64,000 bases of DNA. Origin: Candidatus Tanganyikabacteria bacterium. Its GTDB lineage: Bacteria; Cyanobacteriota; Sericytochromatia; S15B-MN24; VGJW01. Shown here one piece after another: positions 1-7,087 of this stretch. Below the pieces are notes generated by a model. The model worked only from the letters and a program-made list of their open reading frames with translations. It made no database searches and was not told the DNA's origin. Position numbers and translations under genes: made by a program. The first letter of the stretch is position 1; every line of letters starts with the position of its first letter. The stretch is from assembly GCA_016867265.1 (NCBI GenBank), contig VGJW01000003.1, forward strand, positions 141,364 through 205,363. The letters run 5' to 3'.

Positions 1-320
1 CTTCCCGCAAGCTGATTCTGAATGGTGTGGATGGCATCGTCTTCGTGGCTGATTCGCAGGTCGAGAAGATGGCCGAGAACATCGAGTCGCTCCGCAACAT
101 GGAGGAGAACCTGGCCGAGTACGGGCTCACGCTGGACAGCGTGCCCTTCGTCCTGCAGTACAACAAGCGCGACATGCCCAATGTCAGCAGCTTCGAGGAA
201 CTTGAGGCGGCGCTGAACCAGCGGGGCGTCCCGTCTTTCGAGGCGGTCGCCGTCGAGGGTTCCGGTGTCTTCGCGACGCTGAAGGCCATCTCCAAGTCCG
301 TCCTGAACAGGCTCTCCTGA
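1..320 (+). CDS. mglA: MglA polarity GTPase, C-terminal part (5' end outside window)
   Basis: The frame is open from the first bases and ends in TGA at 318-320, so the gene starts upstream and only about 105 C-terminal residues are present. The visible part contains GVDGIVFVADSQ followed by QYNKRDMPN, which holds the guanine-specificity NKxD motif of Ras-like GTPases, and the ending VFATLKAISKSVLNRLS. This pattern is typical of MglA, the small cytoplasmic GTPase that sets the cell-polarity axis and controls gliding or type IV pilus motility. In other bacteria an MglB/Roadblock GTPase-activating partner is often encoded next to mglA; here that side lies outside the window. The P-loop and switch regions cannot be checked. 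The family call is secure; the biological role is inferred from homologs. Confidence 0.9.
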   Translation, partial: SRKLILNGVDGIVFVADSQVEKMAENIESLRNMEENLAEYGLTLDSVPFVLQYNKRDMPNVSSFEELEAALNQRGVPSFEAVAVEGSGVFATLKAISKSVLNRLS

Positions 321-389
321 CGTCCGCGAGCAGAGGCGCCCGGTCCTGCGCGGCCTAGCCCTCGGACGCCGGACCGCGACCATGGGGAC

Positions 390-1033
390 ATGGGTCGTCA
401 CCGGCGTGCGCCACGCTTCCTCTGCGTGTCTGTCTTGCTTGTTGCCTGCGCGCCGCTGGCGCCTGGCGTCGATGTCGTCCTGCCATTGCCTGCACCCCTC
501 GGGTTCCGGATCGAGCCGTCGGGGCACCGTGGCCACAGGCTCCGGAGGACCGGAATGTCTTGTTGCGTCGCTGGTGGCCCGATGTGGCAGGGCTTGCGCA
601 CGGTCGGCTGGCAGCAGGACAGGATCGCGGCGTCTTGTCTCTGGTGCAGCGCCCGGGGCCGGGCTTGCACGAGGTCGTCGTGCTTGACGGCGCGGGCCAG
701 CCGCTCTGGTTGGCGCTCCTCTTGCGGCCGGGGACCCTTCCTTCCGGCGGCCTGAATTTCAGCCTTGCCGGTACGGTCGTTGCGTTGAGCGCGCGCTGGG
801 CCATCCGGCAGGGTCGTGATCCGCAAGATTGGGATGTCGCGGCGCGGACACGCAGCAAGGTTGCCTTGGAACTGGTTGGGCGCCTGGCCAAGGAGGTCCG
901 TGGGGGCAGCTTGGCCGAGGGTCCCTTGGGCTGGCTGGAGCGTCGCAGCCTCTCGTGGGAGGTGCGGTATGCCCTGGATGACCTAGCCTCGGGTTCGATG
1001 CCGCTGGCCACGCCTTCTCCGGCAATCCGTTAA
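390..1033 (+). pseudogene. Lipoprotein gene apparently broken by a 1-nt frameshift
   Basis: An ATG at 390 opens a frame beginning MGRHRRAPRFLCVSVLLVACAP, a signal peptide with a LVAC lipobox, and continues to GFRIEPSG near 522. The sensible reading then jumps to another frame, which runs to the TAA at 1031-1033 (including RNVLLRRWWPDVAGLAHGRL, later LSLVQRPGPGLHEVVVLDG). Adding one G to the GGGG run at 521-524 joins the two smoothly (RIEPSGAPWPQAPEDRNVLL) and would give a lipoprotein of about 214 residues. The downstream frame has no ATG, GTG or TTG between its stop at 356 and position 560, which supports one original gene. I recognise no family. It is either a real frameshift or a homopolymer sequencing or assembly error. 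Confidence 0.5.
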
Positions 1034-1129
1034 CCCAACCTTTCCCACGGTTTTAAGTTTCCTTTGGGGAACGGGCGTCAGTCCCTCGCGCGACAGCCCG
1101 ATAACCCTCTCGTGAAGGAGACCAACCCC

Positions 1130-1735
1130 ATGCTGCGTGGCAAGACGCTTCCGGCCCTGATGGCCCTCGCCGTCCTGGGCCTCGTGGGTTGTGGTGGCCT
1201 GGATTCCGGGGCCACCGTGTCGTATGGCAGCAACTACGGCAACGGCAGCAATTATGGCAACGGCGGCGCCTATGGCAACGGTTACGGCCAGACTTTTCCG
1301 ACGACTCCCGTGGCCTACCCCACGCCTTACACGGACCCGTACGCGTCTGCCTATCCCGGGGCGCCCTATGCGACTGGTTCGGTGCTGCCCGTCGTCCCGA
1401 CGCCGCAGCCCTCCGTCGCGCCATCGACTGCGCCCGCTCCGTCCGTTTCCCCGGCGCCTGCCTACCCGTCCGCGTACTCCCTGCGGATCCTTGACCTCAA
1501 GAAGAGCACCAGCGGCCTGATGTGGTTCAAGCGAGCCAGCGTGGCGCTGCAGGTGCACAACCCCCTCTTCGTCGCAACCCAGACCGGTCGCTTGCACGTG
1601 ACCTGGTACCTCGAGGGCCAGGTGGTCGGTACGCCCCAGGAGATTCCTGTCCAGCTTGCTCCGGCAGAGATCCGATCCTATAGCTTCAAGGCGGATGTCC
1701 GCTCAGACGATGTCGTCGTGAAGCTCGCGCTGTAA
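1130..1735 (+). CDS. Predicted lipoprotein with Asn-Tyr-Gly repeats and a C-terminal beta domain
   Basis: The start is ATG 1130 behind GAAGGAG at 1114-1120; upstream in-frame starts would precede the signal peptide and lack a site. The 201-residue product begins MLRGKTLPALMALAVLGLVGC, with a LVGC lipobox. Residues about 30-58 are a short low-complexity tract rich in SNYGNG and AYGNG units, followed by a Pro/Tyr/Ser-rich linker to about residue 120. The C-terminal 80 residues look folded (SVALQVHNPLF, LHVTWYLEGQVVGTPQEIPV, VVVKLAL). The NP motif and alternating beta pattern resemble LEA14/WHy-type domains, but I am not certain. It is probably anchored in the outer membrane, with the linker projecting the domain. 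Function unknown. Confidence 0.8.
   Translation: MLRGKTLPALMALAVLGLVGCGGLDSGATVSYGSNYGNGSNYGNGGAYGNGYGQTFPTTPVAYPTPYTDPYASAYPGAPYATGSVLPVVPTPQPSVAPSTAPAPSVSPAPAYPSAYSLRILDLKKSTSGLMWFKRASVALQVHNPLFVATQTGRLHVTWYLEGQVVGTPQEIPVQLAPAEIRSYSFKADVRSDDVVVKLAL
1223..1290 (+). repeat. Short imperfect tandem repeat encoding SNYGNG-type units
   Basis: Within the lipoprotein gene, blocks of about 15-18 nt of the form ggcagcaactacggcaac recur three to four times with changes (aattatggcaac, gcctatggcaac, ggttacggc). They encode the Asn-Tyr-Gly-rich tract. This is a coding micro-repeat that could expand or contract by slippage. Confidence 0.6.
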
Positions 1736-1810
1736 CCACCATCACCGACAGCGCGTGATGCGCCTAATCAGCATGGCATGTTGCTTCATGCTCCATGTTG
1801 TGGAGGCGTC

Positions 1811-3781
1811 ATGGCCGAACGGTTTGCCGACTACGAGCTGATTACCCTGCTCGCCGAGAGTCTGACGGGCCGGGTCTGGCTTGCGCAGAAGATAGACGAC
1901 GACAACCTGCTGGTCGTCAAGGAGATGCTGCTCGAGCAGGAAGGGGCTTTGTCCGAGGCCGAGCAGACCGCGCGGTTCGAACGCGAGATCCGCCTGCATT
2001 CCGTGCTCGACCATCCGAGCATCGTCAAGGCCATCGGCGGCGGAACCTGGGAAGGACGCCACTACCTCGTCTGCCAGCATCAGCCCGGCCTCACGCTGCA
2101 CGCACTCATTGAGCAGGGGTTGCCCCCGGTTCCGCAGGTGCTGGAGTGGGGCCTGCAACTCTGCTCGGCCCTCGAATACCTCTACGACCGCTTCCAGTTG
2201 GTCCACCGGGACATCAAGCCGGCCAACCTGATCGTCGATCCGAGCGGCCGCATCATGATGACCGACTTTGGTCTGGCCCGGATTGCGCTGCATCCCGAGA
2301 TCACGCAGACCAAGATGATGCTCGGGACCATCGCCTACATGTCGGCCGAGCAATTGCTCGATCCGACGCTGGTCGACAACCGTGCCGACATCTTCTCGGT
2401 CGGCGTCGTGCTCTACAAGTGCCTGACGGGAACCCTGCCCTTCCATGCGGATGACGTTGCCGGCATGGCGCATCGCTTGCTCTACGATGCTCCTACGAAT
2501 CCGCGCGAACATCGCGCCGACCTGCCCGAGAGCCTGGCCAAGCTGCTGCTTCGTTGCCTTTCCAAGGACACCGAGTCCCGCTACACCTCCGCCCAGCAAC
2601 TGGCGGCAGACCTCAGGACCGAGCTGGCACGTCCGGAGTTGCATCTGGCTCATGCCGAGGACCTCATGGCTCGCGGCGCCTGGGCCGAAGCCGCCCTGTC
2701 CCTGCAGCATGTCCTGGCGCAGGATCCGGCTCGGACGGAGGCGTGGTTCGATCTTGGCCAGGCCAAGATGGCCCTGGGCCAAGACAGTGCGGCTCTCGAC
2801 TGCTTCCTGAAGGTGGTCAGCGCCCAGCCCTCGCACGTCGGGGCGTATCGGCAGCTGGGTGCGCTTTACCAGAAGCGCGGCGATGCCCGCTCCCTCGAGG
2901 CTTCGGCCCGCATGCTGGAGCGTGCCTGGACGCTTCAGCCCACGGACCTCGCGACCTGCCTCGAGTTGCTCGCCAGCCGGACTCGTTCCGGCCAGCACGC
3001 CGAGGCGCTGGAACTGGCCGAGATCATTCTGACGCGGCATCCTGACGAGACCCGCGCGCAGCTCGAGCGGGGACGCATCCTCGCGAGGATGGGCGACCGC
3101 GACGGCGCGATCGGGGCCTTCCGGGCCGTCTTGTCCACGGCTCCCGGGCAGCCCGACGCCCTTTACATCCTCGGGACCCTTTACCTTCAGGCGCGCCACT
3201 GGGCCGAGGCCGAGCGCCTGTTGCTCGCCGCCCTCGATCACGAATCGACGCGCGAGGGCGCGATGCAGAACCTGGCTGTGGTCTATCTCGAGGAAGGGCG
3301 TCCCGTCGATGCCGAGGCCGTGCTCGAGGAACTGCTGGCACTGCGCCCCACGGCTGCCGCGTGGTCGCTGATCGGGATGGCGCGCATGGCCCGTCGTCTG
3401 CCGCTGGAGGCGATCGAACCCTTCACGCGAGCCTACGCGCTGGGTGCCGAGCACGCGCATGCGCTTCAGCTTTCCGAGGCCCTTGTTGCCTCCTACCGCT
3501 TCCGTGAAGCCTTGCAGGTGCTTCGGGATCTTGTCCCGACGACTCCTGCTGACGAACTGGCACCGCTCTGGCTGCGCATCGCCCAGCTCGAGGCCTCCTC
3601 GGGCCTGCGTGCCGAGGCCGTCCTGAGTCTGACGCAATGCATCGAGGCGGGTGCCACCGGTATGGTGAGGCTCGAGGCCGACAATCGCCTCAAGGCCCTG
3701 CAGCCGCAGCGCAGCCCGCGGGTGACGGCCCCGGCGGGCGTGGCCCGCATGCTGGAGCGGGCACTCCCCTGGGCCAGGTAG
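1811..3781 (+). CDS. Serine/threonine protein kinase with C-terminal TPR repeats
   Basis: ATG 1811 sits 5 nt after GGAGG (1802-1806), so I prefer it to the ATG at 1778; the product is 656 residues. Residues 1-270 form a Hanks-type kinase domain: beta-3 lysine in VVK (K37), HRDIKPAN catalytic loop (132-139), DFG (152-154) and a GTIAYMSAEQL activation segment. The usual GxGxxG nucleotide loop is degenerate (LLAESLTGRVWLA), with one glycine kept. Residues from about 285 to the end are helical tetratricopeptide-like repeats (for example AWFDLGQAKMALGQDSAALD and DALYILGTLYLQARHWAEAE). No membrane segment is seen, so it should be cytoplasmic. The TPR part probably binds partner proteins. The substrate is unknown. 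It is a stand-alone gene between a lipoprotein gene and a convergent tRNA. Confidence 0.93.
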   Translation: MAERFADYELITLLAESLTGRVWLAQKIDDDNLLVVKEMLLEQEGALSEAEQTARFEREIRLHSVLDHPSIVKAIGGGTWEGRHYLVCQHQPGLTLHALIEQGLPPVPQVLEWGLQLCSALEYLYDRFQLVHRDIKPANLIVDPSGRIMMTDFGLARIALHPEITQTKMMLGTIAYMSAEQLLDPTLVDNRADIFSVGVVLYKCLTGTLPFHADDVAGMAHRLLYDAPTNPREHRADLPESLAKLLLRCLSKDTESRYTSAQQLAADLRTELARPELHLAHAEDLMARGAWAEAALSLQHVLAQDPARTEAWFDLGQAKMALGQDSAALDCFLKVVSAQPSHVGAYRQLGALYQKRGDARSLEASARMLERAWTLQPTDLATCLELLASRTRSGQHAEALELAEIILTRHPDETRAQLERGRILARMGDRDGAIGAFRAVLSTAPGQPDALYILGTLYLQARHWAEAERLLLAALDHESTREGAMQNLAVVYLEEGRPVDAEAVLEELLALRPTAAAWSLIGMARMARRLPLEAIEPFTRAYALGAEHAHALQLSEALVASYRFREALQVLRDLVPTTPADELAPLWLRIAQLEASSGLRAEAVLSLTQCIEAGATGMVRLEADNRLKALQPQRSPRVTAPAGVARMLERALPWAR

Positions 3782-3814
3782 GACCCTCGACCGGCCCGGG
3801 GCAGTGGCTCCTTA

Positions 3815-3887
3815 TGGAAGCGCTCGGATTCGAACCGAGGTTGATCCGGTTATGAGCCGGACGTCCTGACCGCTAGACGACGCTTCC
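3815..3887 (-). tRNA. tRNA with CAU anticodon (elongator Met, or Ile2 read after lysidine modification)
   Basis: The minus-strand sequence folds into a full cloverleaf: a perfect 7-bp acceptor stem (GGAAGCG with CGCTTCC), D arm GTCT-AGCGGTCA-GGAC, a 5-bp anticodon stem TCCGG/CCGGA with loop CTCATAA (anticodon CAT at 3852-3854), a 5-nt variable loop and T arm CTCGG-TTCGAAT-CCGAG. The discriminator base is A and CCA is not encoded. The lack of three G:C pairs next to the loop argues against initiator tRNA. Sequence alone does not separate elongator Met from Ile2. The gene starts 11 nt after the stop codon of the nitrilase gene on the same strand and may be cut from that transcript. Confidence 0.93.
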
Positions 3888-3898
3888 CCGACGATCCA

Positions 3899-4711
3899 TC
3901 ATAGCGTACCTCCGGTCTCGTCCGTGTGGTACATCCCGGGCCTGCGGTCCTGCCAGAGCGGCAGGTGTCTGCGCGCAGCCCCGACCTTGTCTCGCGACAG
4001 CGTGCCCCAGGCGATGCCGGCTTCCTCCGTGCCTGCGTCGGCCAGCCAGTTGCCGCGCGGATCGATGAGGCCGCTGTGTCCGCCATAGGGCACATGGCCT
4101 GCCCCGACGCGGTTTGCGGCCAGGACGTAGACCTGATTTTCGAGTGCCCGTGCCGTGAGCAAGGTGCGGAACTGTGCGCCGCGGACGGCCGGCCACTGGG
4201 CGGGGGTAAGCAGCAGGCTGGCGCCTCCCCGGGCCAGCTTGCGGGACCATTCGGGAAACCGCAGGTCATAGCAGATTACCCCTCCGACTTCCCACGATCC
4301 GAGGCGGAACGGTGCACCCGCGTCGGCTTCCGTGAACCAGCGTCGTTCGCCGCCCGGCCCGAAGAGGTGCACCTTGTCCTGCTGGCCCAGCAGGGCTCCG
4401 GACTGATCGAAGACGAGCAGGCGGTTGGTCATGCCTCGGGCAGTGGCGAGTGCGACGGTCCCTGCCACGACGAGGTGCCCTTCCCGGGCCAGGTCCGCCA
4501 TGGCGTGCCGTTCGACGGCGTCTTCCGGCCAGGCCTCGGGAGCCCGGCTGTCCAGGGAGTAGCCCTCCTGCCAGAGCTCGGGCAGCAAAAGCAAGTCGAG
4601 CCCGAGCGCCCTGGCTTGCTGGACGGCACGCCGCGCGGCGGCCACGTTGGCCGCGCGGTCGTCATCAGACAAGACGAGTTGCGCCGCTCCTGCGCGGAAC
4701 TCCGGATTCAT
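3899..4711 (-). CDS. Nitrilase-superfamily (carbon-nitrogen hydrolase) amidase
   Basis: The 270-residue protein has the Glu-Lys-Cys triad of the C-N hydrolase family in the right order and spacing: E45 in LLLPELWQEG, K113 in QQDKVHLFGPG, and C147 in GVICYDLRFPE. The Lys-Val-His-Leu-Phe and Cys-Tyr-Asp-Leu-Arg-Phe-Pro sequences match the omega-amidase/YafV-type branch, which removes the side-chain amide from alpha-keto acids such as 2-oxoglutaramate. The exact substrate cannot be told from sequence. It has no signal peptide, so it acts in the cytoplasm. Its ATG overlaps the TGA of the upstream secreted-protein gene by 4 nt (ATGA at 4708-4711), implying translational coupling, and the CAU tRNA follows 11 nt after its stop. 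Confidence 0.93.
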   Translation of the reverse strand: MNPEFRAGAAQLVLSDDDRAANVAAARRAVQQARALGLDLLLLPELWQEGYSLDSRAPEAWPEDAVERHAMADLAREGHLVVAGTVALATARGMTNRLLVFDQSGALLGQQDKVHLFGPGGERRWFTEADAGAPFRLGSWEVGGVICYDLRFPEWSRKLARGGASLLLTPAQWPAVRGAQFRTLLTARALENQVYVLAANRVGAGHVPYGGHSGLIDPRGNWLADAGTEEAGIAWGTLSRDKVGAARRHLPLWQDRRPGMYHTDETGGTL

Positions 4712-5988
4712 CGCGGCGCCTCACCCGACAGCAGGGCGACCTGCAACGACCACCCCTCGGCCTCGCGTCGGCCCCAACCCGCGAGCCACTGGCGGGGGCC
4801 GGTGGCGGACAGGATCAGCGGCACGAGGTCGCGCGTGGCGATGTCGAGGAGGATGGGTGCGCTCGTGGCCTCGCCGCCTTCCGCGTGGAGACGGGCCATC
4901 AGGGCCTGCCCCGGCAGGCCGGGCTGTACGCGCTGGGACCACGCCACGAGCAGGCGGCCGTGGCCATCGGTGCCGACACGCGCCCGATCCGGCGCAGCCG
5001 GCGACAGGTCGGTGCGCAGGTCGGCATGCCACCGGGGGCCGGGGTAGCCCACCCGACGCAGGTGCAACTGGCGGCCTATCGGGTCCGGTCCCTGCCAGCC
5101 CGCGAGCGGTGGGCTGCTGCCCTCGACCGGCAAGGGGCCAAGCATCGGGGTGCCGTCTGCGATAGGGACGGTCAACGGCAGCGCCTGGCCCTCCTGCCAG
5201 GAGGCCGCGAGGATACGGTCCGGACGGCCCGGGGCCGTGCTTCGCCACAGGGCCAGCCAACGGTCGGGCAGCGCCTGAAGGACGGGTTGTTCGGGCACCT
5301 TGCCCGCGTGGGCAATCCATCGCAGGCGTCCCAGATCGGCCGTGCCCCAGGAACGGGCCGCGAGCGCGACACGCTGGCTGCCGAGCCGGACACGCCACAT
5401 CGCACCCAGCCGTACGGTGCCATCGGTTCTGCGGCTGGCGGTTGTCAGGCGGTCGAGCACGCCCGGGCTGCGTTGCAGGACCCATGCCTTGCCGCCCCGC
5501 AGCGCCTGGGCCGCGACGATGCTCTCCTGGCCAACCTGACGGATGCTGACCAACCACGGGGCGTCGACGGGCCCGGCGAATCCGAACGCGCCGGGGGATA
5601 CGGAGGCCAGTGCCGCGGGTACCGGCACCGGGTCCCACGTCAGTGGGGCAGGGGCAGGTGACGTCGCGGGGCCTGTCGTCGGTGAGGCCGACAATGTCGC
5701 CGTGGCGGGCCCTTCGACGGCTTGTGCGGCCAGAGGCGAAGGCGGCACCGTCATCACGGGCGTGGCCGGATCGGGGTTACGCAGCTGCACGACCCGGAGG
5801 CCTTCCGGGGCGGTCCAAGCAACGAGGGGGCGCGCCGTCGGCAACGAGGCCATCACGGGCTGCTCCGCGCCCGTCGCGAGCGTGGCCGTCGCGAGCAGCC
5901 TCAGGGGCTCGGGACCCGGCACGGCGGCAAGGGCCGGCCCGAAGCCCAGGAAGAGGGTCGCGGCAAACACGCCGAGGCGGGGCACCAT
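4708..5988 (-). CDS. Secreted protein of unknown function with repeated beta-strand units
   Basis: I place the start at ATG 5988 (a GTG at 5997 is also possible). The N-terminus MVPRLGVFAATLFLGFGPALAA is a signal peptide without a lipobox cysteine, so the product of about 425 residues should be periplasmic or exported. After a Pro/Ala/Thr-rich linker around residues 75-115, the protein has recurring segments in which a hydrophobic strand with Trp is followed by a loop and a second strand: PLVAWTAPEGLRVVQL, DRWLALWRSTAPG, PLAGWQGPDPIGRQLHLRRV, RLLVAWSQRVQPG and QWLAGWGRREAEGWSLQVAL. That spacing suggests a beta-propeller, which is inference. It is the first gene of a coupled unit with the nitrilase-family gene and diverges from the dehydrogenase-like gene at 6041. 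No family was recognised. Confidence 0.82.
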   Translation of the reverse strand: MVPRLGVFAATLFLGFGPALAAVPGPEPLRLLATATLATGAEQPVMASLPTARPLVAWTAPEGLRVVQLRNPDPATPVMTVPPSPLAAQAVEGPATATLSASPTTGPATSPAPAPLTWDPVPVPAALASVSPGAFGFAGPVDAPWLVSIRQVGQESIVAAQALRGGKAWVLQRSPGVLDRLTTASRRTDGTVRLGAMWRVRLGSQRVALAARSWGTADLGRLRWIAHAGKVPEQPVLQALPDRWLALWRSTAPGRPDRILAASWQEGQALPLTVPIADGTPMLGPLPVEGSSPPLAGWQGPDPIGRQLHLRRVGYPGPRWHADLRTDLSPAAPDRARVGTDGHGRLLVAWSQRVQPGLPGQALMARLHAEGGEATSAPILLDIATRDLVPLILSATGPRQWLAGWGRREAEGWSLQVALLSGEAPR

Positions 5989-6040
5989 GCCGGCCACTCT
6001 AGCAGTTCCGGTACACTAGATTCCACCGGAGGAGTCCCAG

Positions 6041-7078
6041 ATGACCAAGGCCCTGCAACGACGCGTGCCTGTCCCCCCCCTCGCCGCTGAACCGGATCCC
6101 GTACCCGTGTTGCTGTACGGCGCTGGTGCCATCGGGGCCGGCGTGGCGCGGGCCATCCGCCGGTCGCGGGGCCTGCGGCTGGTGGCGGCCGTGGATGCCG
6201 ATCCCGCGAAGAGCGGCCTCGATCTGGGCTCGCTGCTGGGCGAAGAGCCTTGGGGCGTCGTGGTGCGTGCGGATCTCGGGGACGTGGCGGGTGCCCGGGT
6301 CGCGGTGCACACGACCGGCTCCTTCCTGCCGGACATCAAGGCGCAGGTCGAGGCCCTGGTGGGTGCCGGCCTGCATGTGGTCTCCAGCACCGAGGAGCTC
6401 GCCTGGCCGTGGCTGCGTCACCCGGAGCTTTCGGCAGAGCTCGATGCGGTGTGCCGCCAGGCGGCCTGTACCGTGGTCGGTACAGGCGTCAACCCCGGCT
6501 TCGTCATGGATGTCTTGCCCCTGGTGGCGACCCACGCCGTGCGCGATGTCCGGCGCGTGGTGATCCGGCGTCGCGTCGATACCGCCTTGCGTCGGCGCAA
6601 CCTGCAAGTCAAGACCGGGGCAGGCATGACCGTGTCGGCCTTCGGCAGCGAGATGGCGGCCGGTCGCATGGGGCATATCGGCCTTGCGGAGTCTCTGGCC
6701 ATGGTGGCTGCCGGCCTTGGCTGGCCCGTGGGCGATATCCATGAAGAGCTGGCACCCATCGTCTCCGAGGCCGGAACCAGGTCGACCGAGATCGAGGTGC
6801 CGGCCGGACACGTCGCCGGCCTACGCCAGACCATGGAGGCACGCACCGGAGATGGTCGGACCGTGGTCCTCGAGCTGGTCATGGAACTGGCGGGCGGTGG
6901 TGATGCCGATGAGGTCGAACTCGAGTCCGATCCACCTGTCCGCTTGCGGGTCGAGGGCGGTGTCTCGGGCGACAAGGCGACGGTGGCCACGCTGGTCAAC
7001 ACGGTAGGGCGCGTCCTGGAGGCGCCCCGGGGCCTGCGTTCCGCGCTCGACCTCCCGCTGCCCCGCGTCACGGGCTGA
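6041..7078 (+). CDS. Dihydrodipicolinate-reductase-like NAD(P)-dependent oxidoreductase
   Basis: ATG 6041 is preceded by GGAGGAG (6029-6035). The 345-residue protein has a Rossmann nucleotide motif at residues about 23-37 (VLLYGAGAIGAGVARAI), then VVSSTEELAWPW and VVGTGVNPGFVMD. The last two motifs are typical of the family that includes 2,4-diaminopentanoate dehydrogenase and distant DapB relatives, which act on amino or imino acids using NAD(P). It is longer than standard DapB (about 270) and lacks the clear DapB active-site HH motif, so I do not call it DapB. The next gene starts 9 nt after its stop, and the string 6041-10781 may be one transcript. Confidence 0.85.
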   Translation: MTKALQRRVPVPPLAAEPDPVPVLLYGAGAIGAGVARAIRRSRGLRLVAAVDADPAKSGLDLGSLLGEEPWGVVVRADLGDVAGARVAVHTTGSFLPDIKAQVEALVGAGLHVVSSTEELAWPWLRHPELSAELDAVCRQAACTVVGTGVNPGFVMDVLPLVATHAVRDVRRVVIRRRVDTALRRRNLQVKTGAGMTVSAFGSEMAAGRMGHIGLAESLAMVAAGLGWPVGDIHEELAPIVSEAGTRSTEIEVPAGHVAGLRQTMEARTGDGRTVVLELVMELAGGGDADEVELESDPPVRLRVEGGVSGDKATVATLVNTVGRVLEAPRGLRSALDLPLPRVTG

Positions 7079-7087
7079 GGTTCGGGC

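Noticed and set aside
1064..1129. Upstream start for the NYG-repeat lipoprotein
   Set aside because: It would add 22 residues ahead of a clear signal peptide, and the GAAGGAG site fits ATG 1130.
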